64,000 nt of DNA from Vitis vinifera (taxonomy: Eukaryota; Streptophyta; Magnoliopsida; Vitales; Vitaceae), in assembly GCF_030704535.1 (NCBI RefSeq), contig NC_081818.1, positions 633,001-697,000 on the forward strand. Direction: 5' to 3'. The notes below the pieces were generated by a model. That model did not search any database and was not told the DNA's origin. It saw only the letters and a program-made list of their open reading frames with translations. Both the position numbers and the translations under genes were made by a program. Below, piece after piece: positions 12,439 to 23,993 of this stretch; the stretch's first letter is position 1; each line of letters starts with the position of its first letter.

Positions 12439-13583
12439 CTGCCTTGTTTTAAATACATCTCCCACCCACCATTCATCTTTTAGGTTTCTTCAGCTCAATT
12501 TTGACTGGTGTTCTTTGAGTAACTGTTAAGGTAAGATGGGCATTGAAGGGCTTTTCAGAAGCTTAGAGGGTGACTTATATTCAAATTTATTGAGTCAGTA
12601 GGCTTTAAATTTTACTACTGAGGATTAGACTTCCAAGACTTCCAAGTCATTTTGGAAGCCTTCTACCTTGCAGATCTCCATCTTCTTTGTTGATATTCTA
12701 GGGTCTCTCATGTCCATAGACATCACCAGAATATCGAGGTTTTACTTTGAAGCAAACCCAGGTGATATGGGTCTGTGCCTCTATCTTACACCACTTGAAT
12801 ACGAAGACTCGAACTTGGACCTCTGATTCATGAAGGGGTTTGAAACTAATCATATAAATCCCATTTGGAACATATCCACATGCCTATTCAATCAAGGCGT
12901 ATAAAAAGAAAAGAAGAAACATTAAAGTTACAACATAAGGGAATCAAAAAATGTCAAAGATTCCCTAGGAAAAGACATTGGCTATAACCATGCTTAGGTT
13001 CATTCAAGCTAATCAATGACCCAAATTCAAGTTATTCGAGCATCTTTTTACCTATTCCAAGTCAATACCTCACTAATTTTGAAATGTTCTAATGTAATAA
13101 ATAGTATATTGAAGTTCCTAATACGAATATTTCTCCGAAGCAGCAGAGCAGACAGCAATTGCAGGAAGAGGGTACATGCTGAGAAACTATGCTGCAGATG
13201 CCCAAAGATGATAATCCAAATCCAAGCCAGAGCTAATCAATTTGGAGTGGTTTCAGACGTTGAGATTTTAGTTAGATTTAGGCCACTACAAAATTAAGAG
13301 GAGTTTTGGGTTGGGTGATGTAATGGCATGGCATCAGAGTCCCACCAATTATTGGTGATTGAGTTTGAAAAGGGGCATTTTTAGTTGATTCACCTCCATC
13401 ACTTTCCTTGGTCTAAATTTAAAGAGTTGTCACCAAAGTAAAGAATAACCACATCCCACTTGGATGCCAAATTTTTCAACAGACTTGGGACCAACATTAC
13501 ACAGATATGCAATCAAATTCAATTATGTTTGAACAACCCACAAACTCCAAGTAGCAGGTGAAACAAGCACTCTCATCAGCAAA
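12439..13583. other. Spacer between the two NIMIN genes
   Basis: About 1.1 kb with no recognisable gene. A 93-codon ORF at 13016-13297 has low-complexity, unrecognised content. The last 200 bases should hold the second NIMIN promoter, but no clear TATA box or W-box pair was found. Confidence 0.4.
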
Positions 13584-13946
13584 ATGGAAATGGACAGAAA
13601 GAAGAGACCAGCCTGTCTGGAAGAAGAACAAGGACAGGATGAGGAGGAGAAGATTGAGATGTTCTTCGCAATAATCAGAAGGTTCCATGATGCTTGCGGC
13701 CAATCAATGAACAGTTTGCATGAACCTAAGGAGACAACAAATGCACAACAGGTGAGAAAGAAGCCGAAGATTCAACATGAATCTGTTTGGACTCCTTCAT
13801 TTGAATGGGAAGATTTTGCAGGGCTCGAGTTAAAAAATGCCTGCATAACCTACTCAAGCATCACCACAAATGAACCTGTGAAGAAAGAGAAAGAGAAGAA
13901 TCAAGAATGGAAAGGGTTGGACCTCAATCTACCATGTAATTCCTAG
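13584..13946 (+). CDS. NIM1/NPR1-interacting protein (NIMIN-like), copy 2
   Basis: Intronless gene for 120 aa, a diverged tandem paralogue of the gene 1.3 kb upstream in the same orientation. Shared landmarks in the same order: MDRKKRP basic start, acidic run, helix IEMFFAIIRRFHDAC, WTPSF block, EDF motif (EWEDFAGL) and an EAR-like end, GLDLNLP, extended by CNS. The helix loses the Arg-rich REARDR tail of copy 1, and the acidic linker is shorter. It keeps both the NPR1-contact motif (EDF) and the repression motif, so it is probably functional, perhaps with different NPR1 affinity or expression. Confidence 0.83.
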   Translation: MEMDRKKRPACLEEEQGQDEEEKIEMFFAIIRRFHDACGQSMNSLHEPKETTNAQQVRKKPKIQHESVWTPSFEWEDFAGLELKNACITYSSITTNEPVKKEKEKNQEWKGLDLNLPCNS

Positions 13947-15059
13947 TCAAACCAAACCAAGAGCAATAATCTCTCTGTAAGAAACAATTTTCTTTCTTGT
14001 CTAATCTTGGATTGAAAGTTGAAAATAAACACATTCCTGAGGATGCTAAGCATCTCCGGGTTTCAAGTGGGGCCGCTTGGAAGCCAGGATACATGAGGGA
14101 TATCTAATGTTAAAGTTTATTACCATGTAGAAATCCAGGATTCTAATTAAAATCCTTGAACAAGACAAAAAAATCAAACAACTTCAAAAAGGAGAAGGGG
14201 ACTACATCAGTTAAAAACCCCAGAATCATGACATGAAAGCATGAAAAGAAAACTGCATTATGATCATAATCACACAAGTGTCAGTCAAATCATTTTTAGG
14301 AGCTTCACATTCACTCTTGCCATTGTATGGGATAACCTATCAGGAAAGAAACAGATCCCTTTTTTTCCTTAATGCGCTCCCACCATTTTAATGTGCTATG
14401 TAGATTGAAGCATTACACTGTTTGTACACAGTTTGACACAGAATGCATTGTTCTTGACACAAATTGTGTTTTCTTACTATTTCCACATAAAGAAAGCACC
14501 ATCCATAGTGCAGGATGCATTTATTCTCTGCATTCATTTATTTGTCCACTACAAAAATGTGACAGGAAATCATTTCAGTTTGAAGGAAAACCTAGATCAC
14601 ACTTAACATAAAAAATGCCAAATACTATTAACTATATGCTTACTCATACTAAATAGACTTGCAAAAACCTACTTACACAATGTAAAGTTGAACTTCATAT
14701 AGTGGGTTATCTGTTTGACTAAAGTACCATCCATCAAGAGCATGTAGAAGCAAAAAAAAATAATGATAATAATAATAATAACTAGGAGAGAAGAACAGGT
14801 TTAGTTGCAAGGAATCAAATTTTTAATGAATTAAATTATACATATATTAGGTTTTCATACTTTTAAACATGAAAGTCATATAGCTTAATGCATTGATGAG
14901 AGATGCATTCCAGAAATTCTTCTCACTTACAACCCACACTCAATTATATAGCATAGAGGCAAATATAAGTTGCAAACAAAGGGTTAATAGGTTCACTCCT
15001 GTCTCTGTTTAAACCGGCCCTGGGATGGAGGTGGGTGTGAGTGGATTTGCACTGAGGGA
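13947..15059. other. Intergenic spacer
   Basis: AT-rich, with a short (AAT)n-like run at about 14756-14781. No gene or mobile element was recognised. Confidence 0.4.
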
Positions 15060-15405
15060 CTATATTTGTGGATTGTAGAATGTAGATATCCTGGGAAGTG
15101 GGGATAATTGCACGTAATGACAGATCATGGCCATATTATCAAAAGCTTGATGTAAGAACAGGTTTCGAAGGTTTCCTTGGATTTCACGAGTCTTTGGATC
15201 CAAATATTGCCTAAAAGAGTAATAGATGATGTTAGCATCTCAACAGAGGAAGCAGCATGAGAAAAGATGTATACTTGAATGGAGAAGGAACATACCCAAA
15301 CACGAATGCAGTATGATTGTTTGCCTTTAAGAATGGTTTGCAGAACTCTTTGAGAAGGAATTGCCTTCCACGAGCTGTATGCTATGCTTTTTCCAATGGA
15401 TCATA
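15060..15405 (-). pseudogene. Two-exon fragment of an unidentified protein-coding gene
   Basis: Two coding-looking blocks on the minus strand, 15296-15405 and 15060-15210. They are joined by a consensus intron (GTATGT donor, TTTTAG acceptor) that keeps the frame exactly. The first reads RGRQFLLKEFCKPFLK...HTAFVFG and the second QYLDPKTREIQGNLRNLFLH..., ending in a stop at 15060-15062. One in-frame stop lies near the start of the first block, and no further upstream exons were recognised. I do not recognise the family. It lies 380-730 bases downstream of the PPR gene on the same strand, so it could be a decayed separate gene or part of an alternative transcript. Intron phase and splice sites argue against chance. 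Confidence 0.45.
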
Positions 15406-15786
15406 CTGCAAACATGTTTATTTTGGATGTCTCCCCGCATGTAGACCATCATAATCCAACCTTCAAACTCATCCATGAAAAACAATCATGAATAAGAGTA
15501 TGAAGACTGTCAGAATGGTGTTATGTTCAATTTTCACTCTTAACTGTCTTGAGGTGAACCATGTATACCTTCAATCTCATAGCTGAATGGCAAAACATGA
15601 ATCTAACTCAATTTTACAATATTTTTCTTGTCATGGAAGGTCTTTCTAGAAACTGAACATATTGTCATCTGGCCATGTATTTGGCACTGAAGATCCGATG
15701 ATGGCCATGTTAGGAGGCTGTGCATGATCTTTACGTCAAGACAGCAATCTTGTAGGATCTAATGGACAACATTAGGAGCCATGCAA

Positions 15787-17925
15787 TCACCAATAGTCCC
15801 TGCAAGAACAGAAGCCATCCTTAAAGTGATGGAATCTGTTAGCATCCCTCAAAATGATCTCTCGGCCTGTTATTTTTGCTATTAATTTAATTGCAGAATG
15901 GCAATCTCCACAAACCCGAAGATTCTTCATTACCCGAATGGGCATCCCTTCAGGTACCTTCAAAAGTCCAAATGCCACGGCCAGCCTCTCACTGTGATGC
16001 CCCAAGCTACGCACTTTCTCTTCCTCATCCACATCATGCAGCACAAAACTGCTATCAGGATAATATCCAGCTTCTCTCAACATCCCATCTAATTTCTCCA
16101 GCATTTTCATGATACTTGAAAGCTCAGGATGCTTCGTACTCACACCCCCAGTAAACATATGCACTCTTTTCTCCACCTCAATCCAACTACATCCAGGTGA
16201 TTTGCTCACCTTCTTCACCCTCATATTTCTCCTCAGCTCTGCAACATCGCCCCATCTACCTTTTGATGCATAAATATTTGATAATAGTATATAAGGCCCA
16301 GCATTTTTGGGCTCAAGCTGTAGAAGTTTCTTTGCTGCCACTTCAGCCAAATTCATGTTCATGTGGGTTCTACATGCACCTAGTAAGGCACCCCAAATAA
16401 TGGCATCTGCTTCTACTGGCATCTTTTGTATTAAATCCATTGCATCATTTACAAGGCCTGCTCGGCCAAGCAGATCAACCATGCAAGCATAATGTTCAGT
16501 TTTTGGCTCCACCAGGTACTTAGATTTCATTGACTCAAAAATTTCAAGGCCTTCTTTTACTTTCCCGGTGTAGCTACATGCTGACAGAACTCCAACAAAG
16601 GTAACACCATCAGTTGCCATGCCGGAAGAACACATTTCATGGAAAACTTGCAAGGCTTCTTCTACCAAGCCATGCTGAGCATAACCTGTGATAATAGAAT
16701 TCCACATGACAATATCCTTGGGAGAAAACCGGTCAAAAATCTGTCTTGCCTTCACAAGATCACCACACTTAACATACATTGTGATCAGAACTGAGGCAAC
16801 AAATACATCGGAATCAAATTGAGATTTCACCAACTCCGCATGCACCTGTCTACCATGATCAAGACTTGCTAGGCTAGCACAAACAGAAAGAACACTGATC
16901 AAAGAAGGGAAATTTGATTGAACTCCTTCTCTTTGCATTAACGCAAACAAATTAAGTGCTTCTACTTCAAACCCCTTCCGCTCATAAACCTTAATCATTG
17001 CACTCCATGTTCCATCATCCTTTTCCCTAATTTGATCAAACACTTGCCTTGCTTTAGCTACCTCCCCATTCTGGCCAAACCCGAGGATCATGGCATTACA
17101 AGCAACAACAGCCTTCACAGGCATTGCATCAAAAAGCTCAGAAGCCTCTTCAATCCTCCCACCCTGGGTGTAACCCATCAACATTGCTGTCCATGACACC
17201 TCGTTCTTCTCTGGCATCACCTCAAAAAGTTTCCTCGCAACATCCACCTGCCCATTCTGGACATACCCAGATATCATAGTAGTCCAAGAAATCACATTCC
17301 GACGAGGCATTTCATCAAAGAGCTCTCTAGCTTCCGCCAATCGACCTTCCTGACAATACCCAGATATCATATTAGTCCTAGCAACCACATCTTTAACTGG
17401 CATAATATCAAAAAGCCCCCGGGCCTCATCAATCCGCCGCACTTGAATTAAACCACCCAACATCACTGTCCATGACACAACATTCTTTTCAGGCATTTGC
17501 CAAAAAAGAGTTTCGGCCTCTGAAACCAAACCCTCTTGCACATATCCCCTAACCATGGCAGTCCACGAAACGACATTCCTTTCAGGCATTGTATCAAAAG
17601 CTTTACGAGCTTCACTAACCATTCTATTTTTTACATACCCAGATATCAACCCATTCCAAGAAACAGTGTTCCTCTCAGGCATTTTATCAAACAGATACCG
17701 AGCTTCACGAGGCCGATTATTTTGGAAATACCCAGCAACCATCGAGTTCCAAGAAACAATACCCTTATCAGGCATTTCATCAAACACCCTTCTAGCACTC
17801 TCGATTTGCCCGATTCTAGCATAGCGAGCAATTTGAGAATTATAGGCAATCGCAACACTTGTGCAATATCTACGACATGGCATCAGCAAAGACTGCATTG
17901 ATGAACACGAAACTGAATTGCCCAT
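15787..17925 (-). CDS. DYW-class pentatricopeptide repeat protein, organelle RNA editing factor type
   Basis: A single uninterrupted reading frame of 712 aa, as usual for plant PPR genes. The short N-terminus with Arg and Ser suits an organelle-targeting peptide. A long run of about 31-residue repeats follows (pattern ...FDEMPxRNVVSWTxMIxGYxQxGxxxEAR...), then P/L/S repeats, E and E+ domains, and a C-terminal DYW domain at about 620-712. The DYW domain keeps the deaminase zinc/catalytic residues: HSE at 644-646 and CGDCH at 672-676, plus FCSCRDYW at the end. Such proteins bind organelle RNA one base per repeat and edit specific C to U sites. It resembles Arabidopsis At1g56690/At1g09410 (mitochondrial) by content and position, from memory. 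The target RNA cannot be read from the sequence by eye. Confidence 0.95.
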   Translation of the reverse strand: MGNSVSCSSMQSLLMPCRRYCTSVAIAYNSQIARYARIGQIESARRVFDEMPDKGIVSWNSMVAGYFQNNRPREARYLFDKMPERNTVSWNGLISGYVKNRMVSEARKAFDTMPERNVVSWTAMVRGYVQEGLVSEAETLFWQMPEKNVVSWTVMLGGLIQVRRIDEARGLFDIMPVKDVVARTNMISGYCQEGRLAEARELFDEMPRRNVISWTTMISGYVQNGQVDVARKLFEVMPEKNEVSWTAMLMGYTQGGRIEEASELFDAMPVKAVVACNAMILGFGQNGEVAKARQVFDQIREKDDGTWSAMIKVYERKGFEVEALNLFALMQREGVQSNFPSLISVLSVCASLASLDHGRQVHAELVKSQFDSDVFVASVLITMYVKCGDLVKARQIFDRFSPKDIVMWNSIITGYAQHGLVEEALQVFHEMCSSGMATDGVTFVGVLSACSYTGKVKEGLEIFESMKSKYLVEPKTEHYACMVDLLGRAGLVNDAMDLIQKMPVEADAIIWGALLGACRTHMNMNLAEVAAKKLLQLEPKNAGPYILLSNIYASKGRWGDVAELRRNMRVKKVSKSPGCSWIEVEKRVHMFTGGVSTKHPELSSIMKMLEKLDGMLREAGYYPDSSFVLHDVDEEEKVRSLGHHSERLAVAFGLLKVPEGMPIRVMKNLRVCGDCHSAIKLIAKITGREIILRDANRFHHFKDGFCSCRDYW

Positions 17926-19191
17926 GAGATTTTGATGGATAAATTAAAGGTTTTTCAAATACCCATTAATCAAATTTGGTAGAAATGCATGGTAAGAACA
18001 ATGAATTAACATAATGATTCGTATTATCATTAATGCGACTCATACAATCTGAAATATGGCAAAAAGATATCCATTTCTGAGTATTCAGGAACTATTTCTT
18101 AGTTCAAGATCCTTCCCATTGACCGGAATCAAAAAAAAAAAAAAAAATACTAGATCTGTTCCGTTGGGAGTAGAAATGGGCTAGGGTTATAAACTTATAA
18201 TTTAATAATTCTAAGTTGATTCCATATTAGCTCACAGTGGAATAGGGTTATATACGTTATCCCAAAGAGATTTGAGCATATCTAAATACATATTATGTTG
18301 ATAAATGAATCCCTAATGTCATGTTCGGTAACATATAAAGCATATAAATGAAAGTCAAATATAATTAAAATTAATAAAAATTTATATATTTTTAAATTAT
18401 TTAATCTTTATATAAAAAAATTAAACGAGTATAATAAATTTGAAATATGATATAAAAATAATTTATTAATATTAAATTTATTTTTAAATTTTCATTTTTC
18501 CTTGTATTTTTCTTTCAATTTTTCAAAAACAAAATATAACATAAATTATTATAAAGTATATCACTTTTCTATGATCAAGAAATCAAATTGAGGTACTATA
18601 GTATTAAGGTAAAAGAAAAATATATTTCTACTTTAAAATTTGAGATTTTTTTTTCTTTTTAATTTTAATAAATATAGTATATCTTAACTATCTTTAAAAT
18701 AAACAAAAATGATGTGACATATACTAAAATAATTATATTTTAATGGGAAGATTAAAAAATAATTTAAAACCTTTTCATTTTTATTTAGTACAATGCTTAC
18801 CAATGAGCTCAACACTTATTACTTTTTATTCTAAAAAATTATTAAAAAAAAAATATTTAAAAAAATGATTTTCTTATGTTTTGTTTTACTACAAAAATTT
18901 CGAAAGAAATTCATTTTACTACCCACCAAAATCCTCTGTAACAACAGGCCATTAATACAACTTCTAAACCACTTTATAAGCAATCAAAATCAGGCTTCTT
19001 AGGCAGCAATCAATCAGTACTTACAAGTTACAACAATACAGAAAGCATTACCGCTTCAGTGAAGAAACACAACAAAACCTCACTCCCTGGAGCACATAAC
19101 CTCTAACCTTGAGCCAGTCTGGGCATTCTAGACCGGTATGACCCTTTTGTCATACAAGCAAGAGAAGCAAACACCTTCCCAAATGGTCTGA
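17926..19191. other. AT-rich intergenic region
   Basis: Promoter of the PPR gene, then about 1 kb of AT-rich sequence without coding potential, ending in the likely 3' UTR of the GDSL gene. No repeat family was recognised. Confidence 0.4.
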
Positions 19192-22092
19192 TCATCTGTT
19201 GCAAAAGAAATCAAATGGTATGCGAGGTGTAGAGTAGTCCATTGAAAGGATTTTCGAAGCAACAATGGTGTTGGCAGCTTCAGTAAAGTGAATTCCATCC
19301 CAACTTACAAATTGAGACCCTTCTTTGCAGACCTGGTGCCCAGGCTGCCCACATGTAACCCTGATGTTGTAGTTGTATGGCGGTCCACCATAGCCACAAC
19401 ACGCCATTAATGGGCTTGAAAAACCTGCAAGGTAAAACAGTTGTGTCAAGGTGATTCTGGGTCACAGGCAATTCACCAAGTTCATGTAGACTTGATTCAA
19501 GCTTACCGTGTTTGGTAGAGTTGGCAATGAGATCATACTTGATGGCAAATATATCTACGTACACAATGGTAGAATCCTTCAATTGGGATCTCATCTCTTG
19601 GCACAAGTGGCGCAGTCCTTCGTTGAATAATCTTGCAACATCATTGTATGCAGAGAGACATCCATATGGATCAAGATCGCCCGGTTTCTTAGGTACTAAG
19701 GAGAGTTTCTGAGGGAGACAACCCAATGGCCCAGTGTTGTGTATCCAAAATTTCCTGCCTCCTTGATCATACATAGTCTACAAGCGGTACAACAATGGTA
19801 ACAATTAACAAGGCCTTAATCCCAATCTACGCTACGCATTGATATACCTAACGGGTATTTTATTATTCCAAAGATTTAATGATTATTTTTTATGATTAAC
19901 TAACCCCATATCACCCTTTTGCCTCTTAAGATAATCCAAACAAATCTTCCAAAAGTATTGTCGTAGGGGAAAAGCTATAAGATGGAGATAGTGTATGCAT
20001 AACCTATAATGAGTGAATAAAGAAGCAAGGAAGAGTGAAATATATATAGTAGAGCAAGGGCTCGTAGTTTAAGGCTTAAATACTAGGGATGGTGAGTATA
20101 AGATGTTTTGAGGACTCAATAATTTTATATTTTTTTCTCAATATTATGTATTTCCCAATAATCTTATCAGAATGACTGAACTCACCTGAATGGCATACTT
20201 GATTTCAGCAAGTATGAATGGGATTCTCTTCACAACTTGTGCATATGATAGGTTTTTGGAGAATGAATCAGCAAGGTCGTTTTGCCCGATATCAAATAGG
20301 TAGAGTGCATTCCGGAACCCTTCATCATTGATCAAATGTCTTGGACCTAAAAGCAAAGTTTGATAATGTTGGTATCAATTCATTTATGCATCATTCTTTC
20401 AAATTTTGAAATTAAATGAGCTTTCAACATAATTAAAAATGGGGAGGAAAATCTTTCAACATTTTCCTTTACTATTTTTTTCATAGTAACTAGACATAAT
20501 AATGAGTTGGGGTCCAAACCCTGTAGAGGCGTTTTAAAGCCGTGAGGACCTCTTTGGGTCCAAAGTGAACAATATTTACACGGTTGGAAGCGGGTCATTA
20601 CAGAGAGGGTGTCCAATCCTCATATAAACATCATAACAGCCCACTAACTTGGCAATGTGGGACAAGTTCAACTTCTAACATCAATATCTAATACGTTCAC
20701 ATAGATCAAATGCATGCAATAGTATCAAACAATCTTGGAAACCAAACATTGCATCAAAGTCTCCCAACTTTTACTATAAGTATCATCTAAACCAGAAAAA
20801 ACACAACAATTGGAAGTAAATTGGCTATAGTACCTGCAACCATAGGATCAAGTGAGCTAGCCTTGAAATGGAGAAACTGCATAACTTGAATATTCAAAGC
20901 AAAAGGAATATATTTAGGGAGAGTAGATGACCCCACAATTGCAAAATTGGCCCCATTGGTGAAGTTGGACTTCACAGAATCTAGATATGGGCTCAAAAAA
21001 TTTGCACTCAAGCTCTGGCCTGCAAAAATAATATAATCGTTTAAATAGGTACAATAATAGGTACCCAAAATAACTTCATGCTATTTATCTTCTAGGAAAT
21101 TGGTAACTCAACAAAAATTTAATAGGTACCCAAAATTTAAATAAAATAAAGAAAAGATACAATCCTGTCCACATAGGGTTGAACCATTATTCAATGGTTC
21201 AAGCACAATAATGAACCATCCTTTCTTGTGGACCATACCTTAGAATTGACTCGTGAACCAAAATAGAAAGTGTGCATACCACCGACAACATTTAATGGTA
21301 TTTAATTTAAGTTATATCAAATTAAGACATATTTTACCTATAAATCAAATCATTTTGTTAAATTAATTTTTTTCAATCTATGGTTTAATATAAAAATATA
21401 TTTAATTTTATAAAATTTTAACCGCTTTAATAATATTTTTTTCCAATAATACCCTTGTCAAATTCTGAAAAAAAAAAAAAAAAGCCATGACAAAACAAGA
21501 ATTTAATTTAGTTCAAAATTAGGTACAAGCGCACATGCGTGTAAACTCGGATCATTTAAAATAAGGTACAAGTGCACACTGCCTGCCGCCCCCTCGGTAG
21601 TACCATTAACAGGGAACCTCGGCGGTGGAAAAAAAACGAAGCCCCGTATGCAAAATCAGCACCGTTGATAAGCCAACTGGCACACCAGATGCCGTTCAAA
21701 GCGCGTGCTTTGACTGATACCCCTAATCAGGTGAACGGTAGATCCGATCCCACCTCACACCCACGGTAACCTATGAAGAAAAGGGATAGAGTAGTGGTCG
21801 AGTGCGGTGACTTACAGAGAAGATCGATGATGAGGCGTCCGTCGGAGAGACGGCCAGTTGATCTGCGGAAGAAGGTACGGCCATTGGGGAAGTTGACTGG
21901 GAAGCCGAGCCCGGCGACGAGTCCGCCAGTGTCAGAGTTGGAATCGCCGAAAGAGAATATAACGGGAGTGTGGTGGCACTGAGAGAGAACTGGGTTTGGG
22001 AGAGAAATGAGAAGCCATGGAAGAAGAAGGAAGAAGAAATGGGGAGGAGGAAGAAGACGAGAGAGCAGTGGAGAGTGAGAGTGAGAAGCCAT
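19192..22092 (-). CDS. GDSL-type esterase/lipase, five exons
   Basis: SGNH hydrolase of the plant GDSL family, likely secreted. Exons in transcript order: 21816-22092, 20834-21019, 20186-20346, 19507-19777 and 19192-19424. All junctions are GT-AG and in phase, giving 375 aa. A hydrophobic signal peptide rich in Leu/Phe covers about residues 8-35. Block I is [12 protein letters not shown] with nucleophile Ser51. Block II Gly lies in FAIVGSST, block III Asn in FDIGQNDLA, and block V DGIH gives Asp341 and His344, so all catalytic residues are present. The closest remembered relatives are Arabidopsis At1g09390 and At1g56670, which also neighbour a PPR gene. The substrate is unknown (cell-wall or cuticle acyl esters are usual for the family). 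Confidence 0.93.
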
Positions 22093-23993
22093 TGCTGGGA
22101 ACTCTTGTCCCTTTCAGAGGCTTTGCCCTTTTATCCTACCAACACTTTAAATAAAATATGAAGGACGCGTTTGGCAATGAGCATTTATTCTAAAATAAAT
22201 AAAAATAAAATTGTAATTTATTAGAATAAATTTAAAAAATTTTAAATATTCTTTTTTTTAACAAATAAATAATTAAAATTGGCAATGAGCATTTATTCCA
22301 AAGTAAATAAAAATAAATTTGTAGTTTGTTAGAATAAATTTAAGAATTTCTAAATATTTTTTTTAATAAATAAATAATTAAAAAATTAAAAACTCACATT
22401 CCATGTTTTTGCCTTTTTTTTTTTCTTTCTTTTTAAATAGGCAAGTGAGTTTTTCTTCCATAATTAAAGAAGAATCATGACTATTATGACATTGATTTCA
22501 AAGTCACGAGGTTGACTTTGCTTTTTGCAAGTTAATTATGTGTTACATTTTTAGGGAAGTTCCCAAAATGATCATTGTCACTTTGCTTTTTGCAAGTTAA
22601 TTATGTGTTACATTTTTAGGGAAGTTCCCAAAATGATCATTGTCTATATAGATCGTTTCTATGTCATGTGCACTTACTAATATTAGTTGGTTCTTATTTG
22701 GATTTTCTAATAAATATCATAAATGTATATTATTAAAATTATGAATAATTATAAGAAATTTGTAACTTTATATTATATATAAATAATTTTAAAAATTAAA
22801 TATTTCATATTTTTATCTTTGATATTGACATATTAAATAATATCTAATTGAATATTTAATTATTACTTTTATTCACATTTTATTATTATTATTATTTATT
22901 GGTGTTCATTAACTTTATATTTTATAATATTTTAATGTGATTTTATTTGAATAGAAGCTACACCATATTTGATGTGTCAAATTTGGCACTACTTTGGCAA
23001 TGTCATTTCATATATCAAAATAATAATCATATTAAGTTTAGCATTTGCATTAAAGACAAGTTATCAATTTCAAAAGTAAAATTGACGATGTTGCTTAACA
23101 TTTTGTATTAAAGATGTTCTCAGCGTCGCAGGTGAAATATTCAACTAAAAATGAAATTAGATTAGACTTCCAATAAGATCCATATAATATTGAACTTGAA
23201 CTCGAACCTCATCCCTCGAGAGGTTCAAACTTCAAAATCACTTACCTGATACTGACCCACACTAACTAGGCTCATGCCACCTCAACTTAACCTAACCTAG
23301 CTCAACATTACATCTTTTTGTAATCATTCGCTTTTCAATTAAAGTTGACATCGAATTGAATGTGAAGTATAGTCAAGAAACCTCAAACCCTAGCATGGTG
23401 GATCGAAAATCACTAATCGATACAACTCATCCTAGCCCAACCCGACCTACTTTGCATCCTTATATACAATCTATCTCCAAAGATGACATTGGTTGGACAT
23501 GGTCCAAGTAAGAAACCCTAAACCGGGCTTGGGTTTGGGGTTACCCACTCCGGCCCTCACTCACAAGGCCCATCCCAACCCAGCTCACGCAGCCCACATC
23601 ACATCCTTACGTTACAAACATAAACAAAAGAAAAATCAGATAAAGGAGCTTAGTCGGTTCAAACCAATGCCCAAAAATCAGGACCCCCACACGTATGCTT
23701 CATTTGCCAGAATGCAATGTGGTTGCTTCAAACTCCTGAACTCAGCCAATGCTTCCAAAAAATCCCAGATAACCAGAAAGCACCTTTATTTTCCCTCTAC
23801 CTTCCCAAGTGTTGCAACAAATCTTACGGTTTTTCTCTCTTTTTCTTGAAGATTTTCTTTCCAACTTTCTGTTGCTGCCTCCATCAATATAAATGTAATG
23901 CTCCTCCTCTCTTTTTCTCTTCATCACATCTACCATTTTTCTATCTGAGTCAGGTTAATTGAGCTGGCCTGCAACTAAAGAGAAAAAGAAAAT
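22093..23993. other. AT-rich intergenic region with two tandem duplications
   Basis: Contains an approximate repeat of an AATAAAT-rich segment (about 22170-22250 and 22280-22380) and a near-perfect 65-bp tandem duplication at 22515-22644. Otherwise no gene or mobile element was recognised. The last 150 bases are the leader of the WAT1-related gene. Confidence 0.5.
22515..22644. repeat. 65-bp near-perfect tandem duplication
   Basis: Copies start at 22515 and 22580, each beginning ACTTTGCTTTTTGCAAGTTA and ending with GATCATTGTC. The lack of divergence implies a recent slip or duplication. Confidence 0.9.

Noticed and set aside
13016-13297. 93-codon frame between the NIMIN genes
   Set aside because: Unrecognised, compositionally like spacer, no counterpart near either NIMIN gene.
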